Assembly (NCBI GenBank): GCA_020633235.1
Contig: JACKEA010000012.1
Location: 8,866-72,865 of the forward strand
Origin: Polyangiaceae bacterium
Lineage (GTDB): Bacteria > Myxococcota_A > Polyangia > Polyangiales > Polyangiaceae
Length of the DNA stretch: 64,000 bases
Direction: 5' to 3'
Under the pieces are notes generated by a model. It did not search any database, was not told the origin of the DNA, and saw only the letters and a program-made list of their open reading frames with translations. The position numbers and the translations under genes were made by a program. Each line of letters starts with the position of its first letter. The first letter of the stretch is position 1. Below are positions 16,457 through 25,277 of the stretch, one piece after another.

Positions 16457-17506
16457 CTAGCCAAGCTCCGTCCAGAACCGTGCGACGACCTCTGCGCGGG
16501 ACTCTGCGCCCGCCTTCGCGAGCAGCGCCGCCACGTGGAGTTGAACGGTGCCTTCCGCACACCCAACCGCGACACTTATCGCTCGGTTCGATTTGCCCTT
16601 GACCAGTTGCTCGAGCACTTGTGCCTGGCGAGGCGTCAGGCTCCAACGTTGGCGCGCCTTCACCAGCCTTCCGGATGGATCGCTAGGGTCGAGTTGCCGC
16701 AGTGCGAGATAGTGACGTGCCAGACCCGGTGCACGGAGTTCCGTCAAGGCGAAGTTCCCGGCCTCCAGTACCGTCGTTCTTTGACGATGGCGAACACAGT
16801 GACGCAGAGATGCGACGGTGCCTGCGAAGTTCTTCCCCAGCAACTCCTTTCCGACGTGGTTGGCGCACAAGATGCGCCCCGTCTTGTCGAGCACGAAAGC
16901 GGCGCACGGTACGGCGTCCAACGAAGCTTGGAGGGCAGCCTCGGTCAGACGCGCGGTAGCAACATGCCGCTGCACGACCAGCCGGCGGTGAAGTGCTGGT
17001 GTTAGACGTGTGAGCAGTCTCTTGTCCTGGGCAGTGAAACGCTCTTCCCGGAAGCCCCCCACCCAAGCCAGCAGTGTATCGCCCTCGCAAACCAGGACCC
17101 GCAACTGATCCAAGTCTGCGAGTCCTACTCGCGCATACGCCAGGGCCAGGTTGGTCGGCATCGGTACGCGCGCGTCCAGTTCGGTCCGTGTTCGGGCGCG
17201 GTTCCTTTGCCATGATTGGGGGCGTAGCGCATCGTAGTAGCCAAACCTTGCGCCGGACGCCCTTACCACGCTGTCCAGCTCAGCCACCCAGCGATCTGGC
17301 ACGCCGGCGCTGACCGCCCCACCATCCACTTCAATGCGCGTGTGCTCGATTCGGAGCGAGTAGCTGACGAAGCCCTGAAGTCGGAACAGGCGGCGGAAGT
17401 CGCCAGTCAACCCGGCTAGGCTGATGTCGCTTCCAAGTTCGAGGGTAAGCAGCCGTTCGGACAGGTCTCTCACCGCAGCCGAGTCTGCTCGCGTAGACCC
17501 CACCAC
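16457..17506 (-). CDS. LuxR-type transcriptional regulator, paralogue 1
   Basis: 349 residues. The C-terminal 65 residues form a LuxR/FixJ helix-turn-helix: SLTPRQAQVLEQLVKGKSNR, then AVGCAEGTVQLHVAALLAK. The rest resembles neither a response regulator receiver nor an autoinducer domain. It has a conserved block FGYYDALRPQSWQRNRARTR, a GAF-like segment (LRVLVCEGDTLLAWVGGFRE) and a PAS-like segment (AAFVLDKTGRILCANHVG). The 22.5 and 23.6 kb genes encode close paralogues with the same order and the same AESRAEVVARFWTELG ending. It is followed 5' by a co-directional hydrolase gene (88 bp gap). It probably controls nearby genes in response to an unknown ligand. Confidence 0.85.
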   Translation of the reverse strand: MVGSTRADSAAVRDLSERLLTLELGSDISLAGLTGDFRRLFRLQGFVSYSLRIEHTRIEVDGGAVSAGVPDRWVAELDSVVRASGARFGYYDALRPQSWQRNRARTRTELDARVPMPTNLALAYARVGLADLDQLRVLVCEGDTLLAWVGGFREERFTAQDKRLLTRLTPALHRRLVVQRHVATARLTEAALQASLDAVPCAAFVLDKTGRILCANHVGKELLGKNFAGTVASLRHCVRHRQRTTVLEAGNFALTELRAPGLARHYLALRQLDPSDPSGRLVKARQRWSLTPRQAQVLEQLVKGKSNRAISVAVGCAEGTVQLHVAALLAKAGAESRAEVVARFWTELG

Positions 17507-17594
17507 TACCTCCGCTGCTCATCTGGCACGGGCGCGCACAAGACAAGCCATGCCATACCTATGCAGAGATGTGTGGAACCGCATCTGCTCATCG

Positions 17595-18350
17595 CTACCC
17601 TCCCTCTGAATCGAAGATCGCCCTCGCAATGAACCCCGAGTGACTCAGCGGCAGATAGTGCGAGCTCGTTTCCAAGATATCCAAGCGACTGCGCTCACCG
17701 AGTAGTGCGAGCGCTTTGCTTGCCTCCACAGGGACGAATGCATCGGAGCCACCATGGAAGAGCGTGGCACGTGTGGAGTACGTCGGCACGGGTTCAGTGC
17801 ACCATGTGGCCAGGTCCAGCGCGGTGGCCAAGCTCTGCAATGGTTCACTCACGAACTGCTCTCGCAGCACCGTCTCCACATGGTCACTCCGCTCCGCGGG
17901 CGGAACGCACCCATCCACGACCTGCGCAAATAAGGACGGTTGGGAAAGCTCTCCGGAACGGAGTTTCTCCGCCAACTGCGTACGCAACGCACGAGCGTCC
18001 GCACCCAGCTCTACGAACCCCGAACAAAGAACCAGTCGCTCGATCAGATTGGAAACGCGTGTACAGGCTCGCGCAGCAAAGTACGCTCCGGCGCTGGCGC
18101 CCGCGATTCTCACTGGGCCAGATTCGGCCAAGTGCCGAACCGCGTCATCAATGTCGAGCTCCAGCGCTGCCAGATCTGAAGCTCTGGGACCCGAAGCGCC
18201 GCCGGTTCCGGGGTAGTCGAACAGCGAGACGCAGATCGTTGGCGGCGCGAGTTGCTGCACTTGCCGCCAGATCCTCGAGTCCCCCGGTAGGCTAGGGAGA
18301 AGTAGCACCTGGACGGCATTGCCCGTCCCGCACTTGTCGACTATCGGCAT
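17595..18350 (-). CDS. Alpha/beta hydrolase 1
   Basis: 251 residues with a standard alpha/beta-hydrolase fold pattern: LLLPSLPGDSRIW near the oxyanion hole, nucleophile elbow GASAG (Ser about 86), Asp in LFHGGSDAFVP and His in TSSHYLPLSH. There is no signal peptide, so it is cytoplasmic. It is close in layout to hydrolase 3 (21.7 kb), whose C-terminus SHMLPLSHPAEIAKVLF matches SHYLPLSHSGFIARAIF here. It is encoded just upstream of LuxR paralogue 1. In RsbQ-RsbP and plant KAI2-type systems an alpha/beta hydrolase acts as the ligand-binding receptor for a regulator; a similar role here is inference. The substrate is unknown. Confidence 0.82.
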   Translation of the reverse strand: MPIVDKCGTGNAVQVLLLPSLPGDSRIWRQVQQLAPPTICVSLFDYPGTGGASGPRASDLAALELDIDDAVRHLAESGPVRIAGASAGAYFAARACTRVSNLIERLVLCSGFVELGADARALRTQLAEKLRSGELSQPSLFAQVVDGCVPPAERSDHVETVLREQFVSEPLQSLATALDLATWCTEPVPTYSTRATLFHGGSDAFVPVEASKALALLGERSRLDILETSSHYLPLSHSGFIARAIFDSEGG

Positions 18351-18441
18351 TCCAACAGGATATCCTCAGAGAAGCCCACGCGAGAGTCAGAATCTGTCGC
18401 CTTCGCGAGACTGCTGCTGTAGTCTGCAGAGCGGAGCGGGC

Positions 18442-19182
18442 ATGGAAGTGCAGATCGAGTCGTGGGGGCAGGGCCCGCCGTTGGTGCTGCTCTATGGCAG
18501 TCCCGCGCCCCGTTCGCACTTTCAACCATTGGTCAACAAGCTGGCTGCGGACTTCGCGGTTCACGTCGTCGATTTGCCGGGACACGGGAATTGTCCAAAG
18601 ACGGATGTGGACTACACGATGGACGAATCACTGGACGCCATGGAACTAGCCCTTCGCGACATGGCGGGGGCGACCGTGGTCGGCTTTTCGTCTGGGGGCT
18701 ATCGCGCGTTGGCGCTCGCGGCGAGGGCCGAGGTCGAGCTTGGTTCGGTTGTCGTGCTGGGCGGCATGGCCAGCTTGACTCCGCAAGAGCGGACGGCCTA
18801 CGGGGGATTTATCGAACTGGTTGAGTCCGGAGCGGACCTCACCAACATGGTTGTCGAGCGGTTTCTCTCTCCCGTCTACCAGCAGAACGAGGAGGCGCTT
18901 GCGGAGATCGACCGCTGGCTGGCCGGCTCCCGCGTGTCGCTGGTTCGAGAACTGCGGGCGCTCCGAACGAGCGAAGATCTACGTGCCTCCCTGCAGCGCA
19001 TTCGCTGCCCCATAGTGGCGCGGACTGGCACCGCCGATCAAGCCGTCCCGCTGACGCACGCCGAGGAACTCGTTGCTCTCACCAGCGGCACGCTGGAAGC
19101 CGTGCCCGGCGCTGGGCACATGTTGTTGCTCGAAAACTTCGAAGGCACGCTAGCATCGGTGCGGCGAGCTACGGGCTTCTAG
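18442..19182 (+). CDS. Alpha/beta hydrolase 2
   Basis: 246 residues from ATG 18442; an earlier in-frame start at 18319 would overlap the divergent hydrolase 1 start. Motifs are LLYGSPAPRSHF, VVDLPGHG, nucleophile elbow GFSSG (Ser about 83), Asp in RTGTADQAVP and His in GAGHMLLLENF. It resembles the ring-cleavage or BioH-like branch, but no substrate can be named. Its 3' end overlaps the convergent FGE-domain gene by 14 bp. Together with hydrolases 1 and 3 and the three LuxR paralogues it lies in one 8-kb segment, which suggests repeated copying of one hydrolase-regulator module. Confidence 0.82.
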   Translation: MEVQIESWGQGPPLVLLYGSPAPRSHFQPLVNKLAADFAVHVVDLPGHGNCPKTDVDYTMDESLDAMELALRDMAGATVVGFSSGGYRALALAARAEVELGSVVVLGGMASLTPQERTAYGGFIELVESGADLTNMVVERFLSPVYQQNEEALAEIDRWLAGSRVSLVRELRALRTSEDLRASLQRIRCPIVARTGTADQAVPLTHAEELVALTSGTLEAVPGAGHMLLLENFEGTLASVRRATGF

Positions 19183-20440
19183 CACACCGAAAGCCATAGA
19201 GGGGGTGGCGAGTGCTTGGCGCGTACCCTAGCCGTGTCGCAGGGCGGAGGTAGGAGTTGTCCGTCACCTTGTTTCCACCCTTCACCATTCTTTGTGTCCC
19301 AGACTGCCACGAGACGCAGTTGGTGCACGGTCCGGTCGTGTACCCGTTCAGCCAGTCGAACACCCACTCGGAGACATTGCCGGCCATGTCCAGGTGCCCC
19401 CATCGCCCGACACCCTTGGGGAACTGCCCGACGTAGTGAAACGTGTCGTAGTTGTACGACGCGTAGGTTGAATCCGGCGCCGCATCGCCCCAGGGATAGA
19501 GTCGGTTCGAGTCCCCTCCGGCCGCCGCAAACTCCCACTCAGCCTCAGTGGGGAGCCGGGCATTGTCCCAGATGCAGAACGCGAAGGCCTCGTACCACGT
19601 GAGACAGTTCATCGGCTTGACTTCGTTCGGGCCGGATTGCTGCGTGTAGTGCGCCTCGCCACACGACAATATCGTTTGCTCGAACGCAGATTTCGAGACC
19701 GCGAGATTCGAGTCCCACGCTGCTTGCCAACCTGTTCCGGGCACGGCGGGATGTGCTCCGGCGCCCGCCGCTGGAGCCAGACCAGAGTACACGTTCATGA
19801 ACTTGCGGAAGCGACTGACCGTGACTTCGAATCGGTCCAAGTACACTGGCGCAACGGTCGCGGAGTGCTCTGGCGTTTCGATGGCGAAGCCTTGCGCATA
19901 TGCGTCCGTGCCACTCGTGCTGCGACCCATGGGGAAAGTGCCGCCAGGTACTAGGTCCGCTGAACAACAGCTGACTCCCCCACAGTCAAGCCCTCCGCTG
20001 CACGAAGGCCCTTCCGGACCGAGACTGGGCATGCCAGCCGAGCCACCGGTTCCCGCGCTACCACCGGTTCCCGCGCTACCACCGGTTCCCGCGCTACCAC
20101 CGGTTCCCGCGCTACCACCGGTTCCCGCGCTACCACCGGTTCCCGCGCTCCCGCCGCCCAATCCGCCAAAGCCTGCGTTGCCGGAGCTTCCGCTCGCGCC
20201 GCCTGTGCTCGCGTCGCCAGCGTTGCCGCCGACTCCGCCCGTGGCACCAGAGCCTGCATGGCCAGAAGTCCCGCCAGCGCCACCTGCGCTCCAAGCGTCA
20301 GATCCGCCACTCGCGGTGCCGTCGGCGCCGGCGTCGAAAGTCGGAGACGCTTGCGTGTCCTCCACCCCGACGAGCAGCGCGCAGCCGCCTGCTAAACTGA
20401 GAACCGCGCTTCCTGTGACGATTTGCAGTCCACGCGCCAT
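19169..20440 (-). CDS. Lipoprotein with FGE-sulfatase (SUMF1-like) domain
   Basis: From ATG 20440 the protein has about 423 residues. Signal peptide and lipobox are VLSLAGGCALLVGVEDT. A long flexible linker contains six perfect GSAGTG units. The C-terminal 260 residues form an FGE-sulfatase (formylglycine-generating-enzyme-like) domain: VPGGTFPMG, YLDRFEVTVSRFRKFM, RLPTEAEWEFAA, YPWGD, DMAGNVSEW, VKGGN and YGFRCA. Most such myxobacterial lipoproteins lack the two active-site Cys of true sulfatase activators and are probably binding domains; the cysteines here do not sit at an obvious CxxxxC site. A TATG-N8-CATA motif lies 36-52 nt upstream of the start. Convergent with hydrolase 2. Confidence 0.88.
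   Translation of the reverse strand: MARGLQIVTGSAVLSLAGGCALLVGVEDTQASPTFDAGADGTASGGSDAWSAGGAGGTSGHAGSGATGGVGGNAGDASTGGASGSSGNAGFGGLGGGSAGTGGSAGTGGSAGTGGSAGTGGSAGTGGSAGTGGSAGMPSLGPEGPSCSGGLDCGGVSCCSADLVPGGTFPMGRSTSGTDAYAQGFAIETPEHSATVAPVYLDRFEVTVSRFRKFMNVYSGLAPAAGAGAHPAVPGTGWQAAWDSNLAVSKSAFEQTILSCGEAHYTQQSGPNEVKPMNCLTWYEAFAFCIWDNARLPTEAEWEFAAAGGDSNRLYPWGDAAPDSTYASYNYDTFHYVGQFPKGVGRWGHLDMAGNVSEWVFDWLNGYTTGPCTNCVSWQSGTQRMVKGGNKVTDNSYLRPATRLGYAPSTRHPLYGFRCARSP
20045..20152 (-). repeat. 18-bp in-frame coding repeat, six copies
   Basis: ACCGGTTCCCGCGCTACC starts at 20045, 20063, 20081, 20099, 20117 and 20135. It encodes the GSAGTG linker of the FGE-domain lipoprotein. The copies are almost identical at DNA level, pointing to recent expansion; an 18-bp unit keeps the frame. 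Confidence 0.92.
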
Positions 20441-20476
20441 GACACGGCATGGTGTCCGCAACGGCTTGCCGCGGCC

Positions 20477-20492
20477 ATATGCAAAACCCCAT
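20477..20492 (-). promoter_or_regulatory. TATG-N8-CATA motif, site A
   Basis: TATGCAAAACCCCATA lies in the 55-bp gap between the CapA-like gene stop and the start of the FGE-domain lipoprotein gene. It shares 14 of 16 bases with site B at 28211-28226. Confidence 0.5.
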
Positions 20493-20495
20493 ACG

Positions 20496-21713
20496 TCAGT
20501 GGCTCGTGCGTCGCAGCGTGAGCGTCTGCGTTCGGGCATCCGAGTGTTGTTGCACCTCGACGGTGTTGGCAGCAGTCACATACGCTCGTGAGTTTCCGCC
20601 TTCGTCGGTCCCAAGGGCAACCTCCATCCGTGCCACCCAGCCTGTCGTGAGCCACGGAGCAGAGAACGGGTTCACCAGGTTTCCGAGCGAGTAGTAGATC
20701 GGAACGACGCGATTCGGGTCCCGCCGCGTTTGGTACAGTTCCAAGGGCTGAACCACGTGAGGGTGGTGACCGATGATGGCGTCCACCCCTCGTTCGGCGA
20801 GGTAGTGCGCCATCGCGACTTGTGATGGCGTGGGAGAGAACTCGTGTTCCATGCCCCAATGTAGGTGGGCGATCACGAAGTCTGCGCCGGCCGTCCGGGC
20901 ATTGCGAACTTGCTCTTCGAGCAGCCTGATGTTTCCGGTCGCCACGCGGCCATTCAGGTCGCAGACATTCACGATCCGCGGTCGCCGGGGAGGTGGCGCA
21001 TGAGCGTTGAGACCGAACGTCCAGGAGAGCAACGCGAACCGGATACCGTTCCTGGTGACCAGACCTGCGCTTGAAGCGTCTTCCTCTCTCAAATTGGTGC
21101 CCTGGTGCAGCACGCCGGCGTCGTCCAAGTGCTCGATCGTTTCGTCTACTCCCATCGGCCCCATGTCGAGGCTGTGGTTACAGGCTGTCGCCATGAACTG
21201 AAAGCGGCCTTTCACCACTCCGAAAGTCACAGGGTCGAAGCAGAATGTCGGGCCGCTTTTTGGGCTGTACTCCACTCCCTGGTTGGACGAGCCAGCAACA
21301 ACACATTCGAGGTTCGCCATAGATAGGTCCACGTCGAAGATCACGTCGGCAACTTCGGCGAACAAGTGGTGTTCGGAGGTTCGCAGATACGCGTGAGGAG
21401 AGAGATCACCAACCGCCGAGAGGGCTGCACTCGAGCGTGCGCGGAACCCTCGCGCAACCTGCAATTCGCAGGACGCATGTTTCGCGAAATGCGCCTCCAG
21501 AGCGGAATTGCGTTGTGGTCGCTGGACGGGGTACCGGGCCTTGTGCAGCCAGTACAGCTTGTCCAACCAGCGCATCGTTGCCAAATCCCCACTGCGGGGT
21601 GCCGCCCTGCGCCATAGCGGCAGAATACGCAATACCGCAAGGGCCGGTTCGTACTGCAAGCGCTCGACCGGCCCGAACTTCATGCGATCTAGCGGTGTGC
21701 GCGGAAGATCCAT
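20496..21713 (-). CDS. CapA-family (PGA_cap) protein, metallophosphoesterase-like
   Basis: About 405 residues from ATG 21713; ATG 21755 would overlap the divergent hydrolase start. It carries the PGA_cap domain signatures: AVGDLSPH, MANLECVV, ATACNHSLDMG, FVIAHLHWGMEHEFSPTPSQ and GVDAIIGHHPHVVQPLE. CapA proteins belong to the calcineurin-like superfamily and take part in capsule or poly-gamma-glutamate synthesis; many soluble relatives have unknown jobs. No signal peptide or membrane anchor is visible, unlike classical CapA. The gene is divergent from hydrolase 3 and co-directional with the FGE lipoprotein gene (55 bp gap). No capB/capC homologues are nearby, so polyglutamate synthesis is not implied. 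Confidence 0.85.
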   Translation of the reverse strand: MDLPRTPLDRMKFGPVERLQYEPALAVLRILPLWRRAAPRSGDLATMRWLDKLYWLHKARYPVQRPQRNSALEAHFAKHASCELQVARGFRARSSAALSAVGDLSPHAYLRTSEHHLFAEVADVIFDVDLSMANLECVVAGSSNQGVEYSPKSGPTFCFDPVTFGVVKGRFQFMATACNHSLDMGPMGVDETIEHLDDAGVLHQGTNLREEDASSAGLVTRNGIRFALLSWTFGLNAHAPPPRRPRIVNVCDLNGRVATGNIRLLEEQVRNARTAGADFVIAHLHWGMEHEFSPTPSQVAMAHYLAERGVDAIIGHHPHVVQPLELYQTRRDPNRVVPIYYSLGNLVNPFSAPWLTTGWVARMEVALGTDEGGNSRAYVTAANTVEVQQHSDARTQTLTLRRTSH

Positions 21714-21748
21714 GGCAATGTGCAGCATTCTATGCGACATTTGCTGTC

Positions 21749-22492
21749 GTGCCATTGGCGGACAAGGTGGGGAGTGGTCGTCCGGTCATCGTCGTCCATG
21801 GAACCCCAGGGGATCGGGATACATGGACTCGGGTCGCGGATAGGTGTCCGCCAGGAGTGTCACTTTGGCGGGTGGAGCTTGCAGATCATGGCGCAGCGCC
21901 GGATGGCGAGGGAGACTTCAGTCTCTACGAGCGCGATCTGGAGGCCGTCCTCCGCGAAGCGGACGGCCCTGTTATCCTAGGTGCCCTCTCCATCGGTGCC
22001 TTCGTTTGTTTGCGGCTGCTCCCGCGCCTTGGTGACCAAGTCGCTCGCTTCGTGGCCTGTGCGCCGGTGGCTGGTTTCTCGGAGCAAGATTCACAAATGC
22101 GCCGAGACCTGGCCGCGTCGCTTCGCATCGGCGCGGCCACCCCCGAAGGCCTCGTTGGCGAGTTCTTGGAGCTGTTGCTGCCTCGAGACGAAAGAGATGC
22201 TTTAGCGGAGGACCTGATTCTACGGTCTGCGAAATGCAGTGCAGAGAGGTTGGCCCGCGCAATCGAGCGCGTCGCACCCATCGGCTCCCCACCCTTTGTG
22301 CTGACCAGTTTCCACACGCCTACCGTCATCTTTCACGCTGAGCGTGACGCGATGGCTGCCGTGGAACACGCGGAACGCCTGGCCAAGCTCGGGGAGCACG
22401 TGGCGCTTCACCGGTTGAACTCCGCCTCCCACATGTTGCCCCTGAGTCACCCAGCTGAGATAGCCAAGGTGCTCTTCTCCGACTCTATGTGA
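21749..22492 (+). CDS. Alpha/beta hydrolase 3
   Basis: About 247 residues from GTG 21749. Motifs are VIVVHGTPGDRDTW, nucleophile elbow GALSIG (Ser about 81), Asp in FHAERDAMAA and His in SASHMLPLSH. The order and C-terminal motif match hydrolase 1. It is followed after 43 bp by LuxR paralogue 2 and then by paralogue 3 on the same strand, so the three are probably one operon. The intergenic gap to the divergent CapA-like gene is only 35 bp. A TATG-N8-CATA site overlaps its stop codon, just before the regulator gene. The longer upstream open frame (from 21437) lies opposite the capA-like gene and is not used. Confidence 0.8.
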   Translation: MPLADKVGSGRPVIVVHGTPGDRDTWTRVADRCPPGVSLWRVELADHGAAPDGEGDFSLYERDLEAVLREADGPVILGALSIGAFVCLRLLPRLGDQVARFVACAPVAGFSEQDSQMRRDLAASLRIGAATPEGLVGEFLELLLPRDERDALAEDLILRSAKCSAERLARAIERVAPIGSPPFVLTSFHTPTVIFHAERDAMAAVEHAERLAKLGEHVALHRLNSASHMLPLSHPAEIAKVLFSDSM

Positions 22493-22501
22493 TTTTGCAT
22501 A
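22486..22501 (-). promoter_or_regulatory. TATG-N8-CATA motif, site C
   Basis: On the plus strand TATGTGATTTTGCATA; on the minus strand TATGCAAAATCACATA, close to sites A and B. It overlaps the hydrolase 3 stop and ends 34 bp before the LuxR paralogue 2 start, where an operator could sit. Confidence 0.5.
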
Positions 22502-22535
22502 TTCGAAACTGGGTGTGCGCCGGTAAGCTGAACTG

Positions 22536-23582
22536 GTGTCTGGGGCCGGGGCGGTGGACAGCAGGATCACGGAGCTAGAAGCCGAGCTCTCCACCATTCG
22601 CTTGGGCGAGCAGCAGCCCCTCGGCGAGGCGGGTGCGATTCTCCATGACCTGCTCCGTCTCAGCTGCTGGTGCACCTACTCCGTGGTTCAGCACTCCGCC
22701 CGGATTGCCGTAGACGCTTGGGGTGACGTAGGCGCGCCGCCCGATCTGTCTCCAGAGTTTTCCCGGTTCGTGGCGAGCTCACAGCCTCGGTTTGGGCAGT
22801 ATGACGCCCTTCGCCCAGACGCATGGCAACACAACAAGGCGCTCACCTTTGCCGACTTGGAGCGTCGCAACGGGCCGATGCCGAAGGGCATGCGACAGCT
22901 GTTTGAGCGAGTGGGGGTGGGACACTGCGATCAGCTTCGCGCCTTGATTTGCGATGGCGATGGGCTCCTCGCCTGGGTAGGAGGGTTTCGAGAACGTCCC
23001 TTCACGCACGCAGACCGCCGCGTCTTGCAGCGCGTCGTGCCGCTCATTCATCGGCGTCTGTTGCTGGCGCGGTACACCGAAGCACCGGGGTTGCGTGAAG
23101 CAGCGTTGTGCGCTGCGCTCGAAGCCATTCCTGCGGAGGCATACTTGATTGACGGGCGCGCACGCGTGGTCGACACCAATGAGCTGGGTCGACAGATGGC
23201 CGCGCGCGAGGGCAAAGCCCTTCTGGAAGAGCTGCAACGCGCGCTGCGGCTCTCGACGCGCACTACCCGGGGCGAAGCGGGTGCCTTCTGCCTCACTCGT
23301 CTCACGCGCCAAGGCCTGCCAGCGCACTACTTGGCAGTCCGGCGAAACACGTCTCGCAACAGTGATCCACTGTTACCGCTGGCGCGGCAACGTTGGACGT
23401 TGACGCCCCGGCAAACCGAGGTGCTCGGCCTGCTGGCCCGGGGTCTCTCCAACCGCGCGATTTCGATCGCCCTCGGTTGCGCGGAGGGTACGATTCAGCT
23501 TCACGTTGCGGCCTTGCTCACGAAGATCGGAGCAGAGTCTCGCGCGGAGGTGGTAGCTCGCTTCTGGACGGAGCTTGGATGA
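22536..23582 (+). CDS. LuxR-type transcriptional regulator, paralogue 2
   Basis: 348 residues from GTG 22536. Same layout as paralogue 1: FGQYDALRPDAWQHNKAL, GAF-like LRALICDGDGLLAWVGGFRE, PAS-like EAYLIDGRARVVDTNELG, then a C-terminal LuxR HTH (TLTPRQTEVLGLLARGLSNR, LGCAEGTIQLHVAALL). No receiver domain or autoinducer-binding residues are visible. It is 43 bp downstream of hydrolase 3 and overlaps paralogue 3 by ATGA, so translation is coupled. Because both partners share nearly identical recognition helices (AISIALGCAEGT versus VMAAALGCAEGT), they may bind the same sites or form heterodimers; this is inference. Confidence 0.85.
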   Translation: MSGAGAVDSRITELEAELSTIRLGEQQPLGEAGAILHDLLRLSCWCTYSVVQHSARIAVDAWGDVGAPPDLSPEFSRFVASSQPRFGQYDALRPDAWQHNKALTFADLERRNGPMPKGMRQLFERVGVGHCDQLRALICDGDGLLAWVGGFRERPFTHADRRVLQRVVPLIHRRLLLARYTEAPGLREAALCAALEAIPAEAYLIDGRARVVDTNELGRQMAAREGKALLEELQRALRLSTRTTRGEAGAFCLTRLTRQGLPAHYLAVRRNTSRNSDPLLPLARQRWTLTPRQTEVLGLLARGLSNRAISIALGCAEGTIQLHVAALLTKIGAESRAEVVARFWTELG

Positions 23583-24595
23583 GTCAGTCCGTAGAAAGGC
23601 TTTGGGAAGCGCTGGAGACCGTCACCCTGGCAGAGGGGCAGGATCAATTCTGCGGACTGCCCGCAGCGCTGTCGGAAGCCTTCGCCCTCGATCGCGTCCT
23701 CATGTACTCACTCGAGCGAAGCGCCAGCGGGCTCCGCATCGATTCTTGGGGTGCCTTGGGCCTCCGAGCTGACGCCCGAAGCGAGCTTGACCGGGTAGTC
23801 CGCTCCCAGCATCGGTTCGGGCACTACGATCCGATCCGCCCCGAAGCGTGGCAACGCAACCGTGTCCGCACAATGGGGGAGCTACGGAGGCGCTCAGGTC
23901 AAATGACGCAGAGCTTGTGGCGGCTATTCGAGAGCAATGACATCGCCGAGATGGATCAGCTGCGCGTCCTTGTGTGCGACGGCGCCGGGCTACTCGCCTG
24001 GGTGGGTGGTTTTCGAGCGCGCCCTTTCACGCCGCAGGAGAAGCGGAGGCTGCAGGCCGTGGTCCCCGCCATGCAACGGAGGTTTGCCCTCCAACGCCAG
24101 GTTGGCTTGTCATCGCTGCATCTCGCCGCGCTACAGGCTTCACTGGATGCCATTCCGCGGGCAGCCTTCGTCGTGTCTGCGAAAGGCCGTATCGTTCACG
24201 CGAACGCATTGGCAACGCAGGCGCTTTCCGCGGATCGGGCTTCGACCTTTAGCGCGATCCAGGACAGCCTGGGCCGGCGGCGTTGGGGAGGGGCACAGCT
24301 GGCGCTCACTGAGATCGTCGCTCCAGGCGTCGGTACGCACTACCTTGCGGTGCAACGACAGCCGCGGCCGGACGCAACCGCTCGCCTGCCGCAGGCTGCG
24401 CAACGCTGGGGGCTGACGCGCAGGCAGACGGAAGTCCTCGAGTTGCTGGCTGGCGGCCTCTCCAACCGCGTCATGGCAGCCGCCCTCGGCTGCGCGGAAG
24501 GCACTATCCAGCTTCACGTGGCGGCAGTGCTGGCCAAGGTCGGAGCAGAGTCCCGGGCCGAAGTCGTGGCCAGGTTCTGGACCGAGCTGGGCTGA
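23579..24595 (+). CDS. LuxR-type transcriptional regulator, paralogue 3
   Basis: 338 residues from ATG 23579, overlapping the preceding stop by 4 bp; a longer frame from 23393 lies inside the previous gene and is not used. Blocks are FGHYDPIRPEAWQRNRVRTM, LRVLVCDGAGLLAWVGGFRA, a PAS-like AAFVVSAKGRIVHANALA and the C-terminal HTH (GLTRRQTEVLELLAGGLSNR). It ends in the same AESRAEVVARFWTELG as its two paralogues. It is convergent with the exported-protein gene that ends at 24600, leaving only 4 bp between the stops. The tandem pair of genes probably arose by duplication. Confidence 0.85.
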   Translation: MSQSVERLWEALETVTLAEGQDQFCGLPAALSEAFALDRVLMYSLERSASGLRIDSWGALGLRADARSELDRVVRSQHRFGHYDPIRPEAWQRNRVRTMGELRRRSGQMTQSLWRLFESNDIAEMDQLRVLVCDGAGLLAWVGGFRARPFTPQEKRRLQAVVPAMQRRFALQRQVGLSSLHLAALQASLDAIPRAAFVVSAKGRIVHANALATQALSADRASTFSAIQDSLGRRRWGGAQLALTEIVAPGVGTHYLAVQRQPRPDATARLPQAAQRWGLTRRQTEVLELLAGGLSNRVMAAALGCAEGTIQLHVAAVLAKVGAESRAEVVARFWTELG

Positions 24596-24599
24596 CGCA

Positions 24600-25259
24600 T
24601 CACGGCCCCGTGCGTGCCAATCTCACCTGCGTATACACCTCTTGCACGCCGAACGCGGACGCGTGCCCCAGCGTCCAGTCTTCCGCCGACGGGATCTGCA
24701 CGATGGATTCGATTTGGAAGGTCTTCGTCGCTCCCGTCACCTTGAAAGCACCCATCAATGTATTGGCGGCGGTAATGCTCGCCTGCCCGTCCACGCCTTC
24801 CCGCTCACTCAGCAAACCAGAAGAGCTGAGTAGCGTTGTGGTGGCGTCCGTCAGGTTGCGCAGTCGCGCTTGAGCACGATTCACCCAGTGGCTTGGAACG
24901 AACGCGAGGATTTCGTACGTGCCGGGCGAGAGTGTGAACTGGTTGCCGTTCAGGGTAACCCAGCTGTAGGCGGATGGATTCTCCAGGGTATTGAGCGAGC
25001 GCTGGACCCACGTGCTTCCCGCGGCCTGTCCGCCGTTCGTGCCCGTGCTGCGTACATCCTTCAAGAAGACGACCTCCCGCGTGGGATGTGCCTCCAGTGT
25101 CGCAACACGATTCTCGAGGTTCTGGAAATTCCCGTTGAGGTCACTAGCCGTCAGCGCTTCCCCCGTTTGCCAACTTGGCTTCGGCAACGCGGACACCGCC
25201 GTGCCCGCAAGGAACGCCGCGGCGACGAGCAACCCGGCCAAACGCTCCGCTGACTTCAT
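24600..25259 (-). CDS. Exported protein with LPK.W/DLN.NF N-terminal module
   Basis: 219 residues. A signal peptide (LLVAAAFLAGTAVSA) is followed by LPKPSWQTGEALTASDLNGN and a short coiled-coil NFQNLENRVATLEAH. This module is shared with the three exported proteins at 28.3-30.2 kb. The C-terminal 150 residues look like a beta-sandwich of tail-fibre or C1q type (FTLSPGTYEILAFVPSHWVN, ARLRNLTDATTTLLSS). In many bacterial proteins the shared module precedes tail-fibre-like tips and may help trimer formation. Function unknown; probably outside the cytoplasmic membrane. Confidence 0.72.
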   Translation of the reverse strand: MKSAERLAGLLVAAAFLAGTAVSALPKPSWQTGEALTASDLNGNFQNLENRVATLEAHPTREVVFLKDVRSTGTNGGQAAGSTWVQRSLNTLENPSAYSWVTLNGNQFTLSPGTYEILAFVPSHWVNRAQARLRNLTDATTTLLSSSGLLSEREGVDGQASITAANTLMGAFKVTGATKTFQIESIVQIPSAEDWTLGHASAFGVQEVYTQVRLARTGP

Positions 25260-25277
25260 CGAACATTCGCTCCAAGT

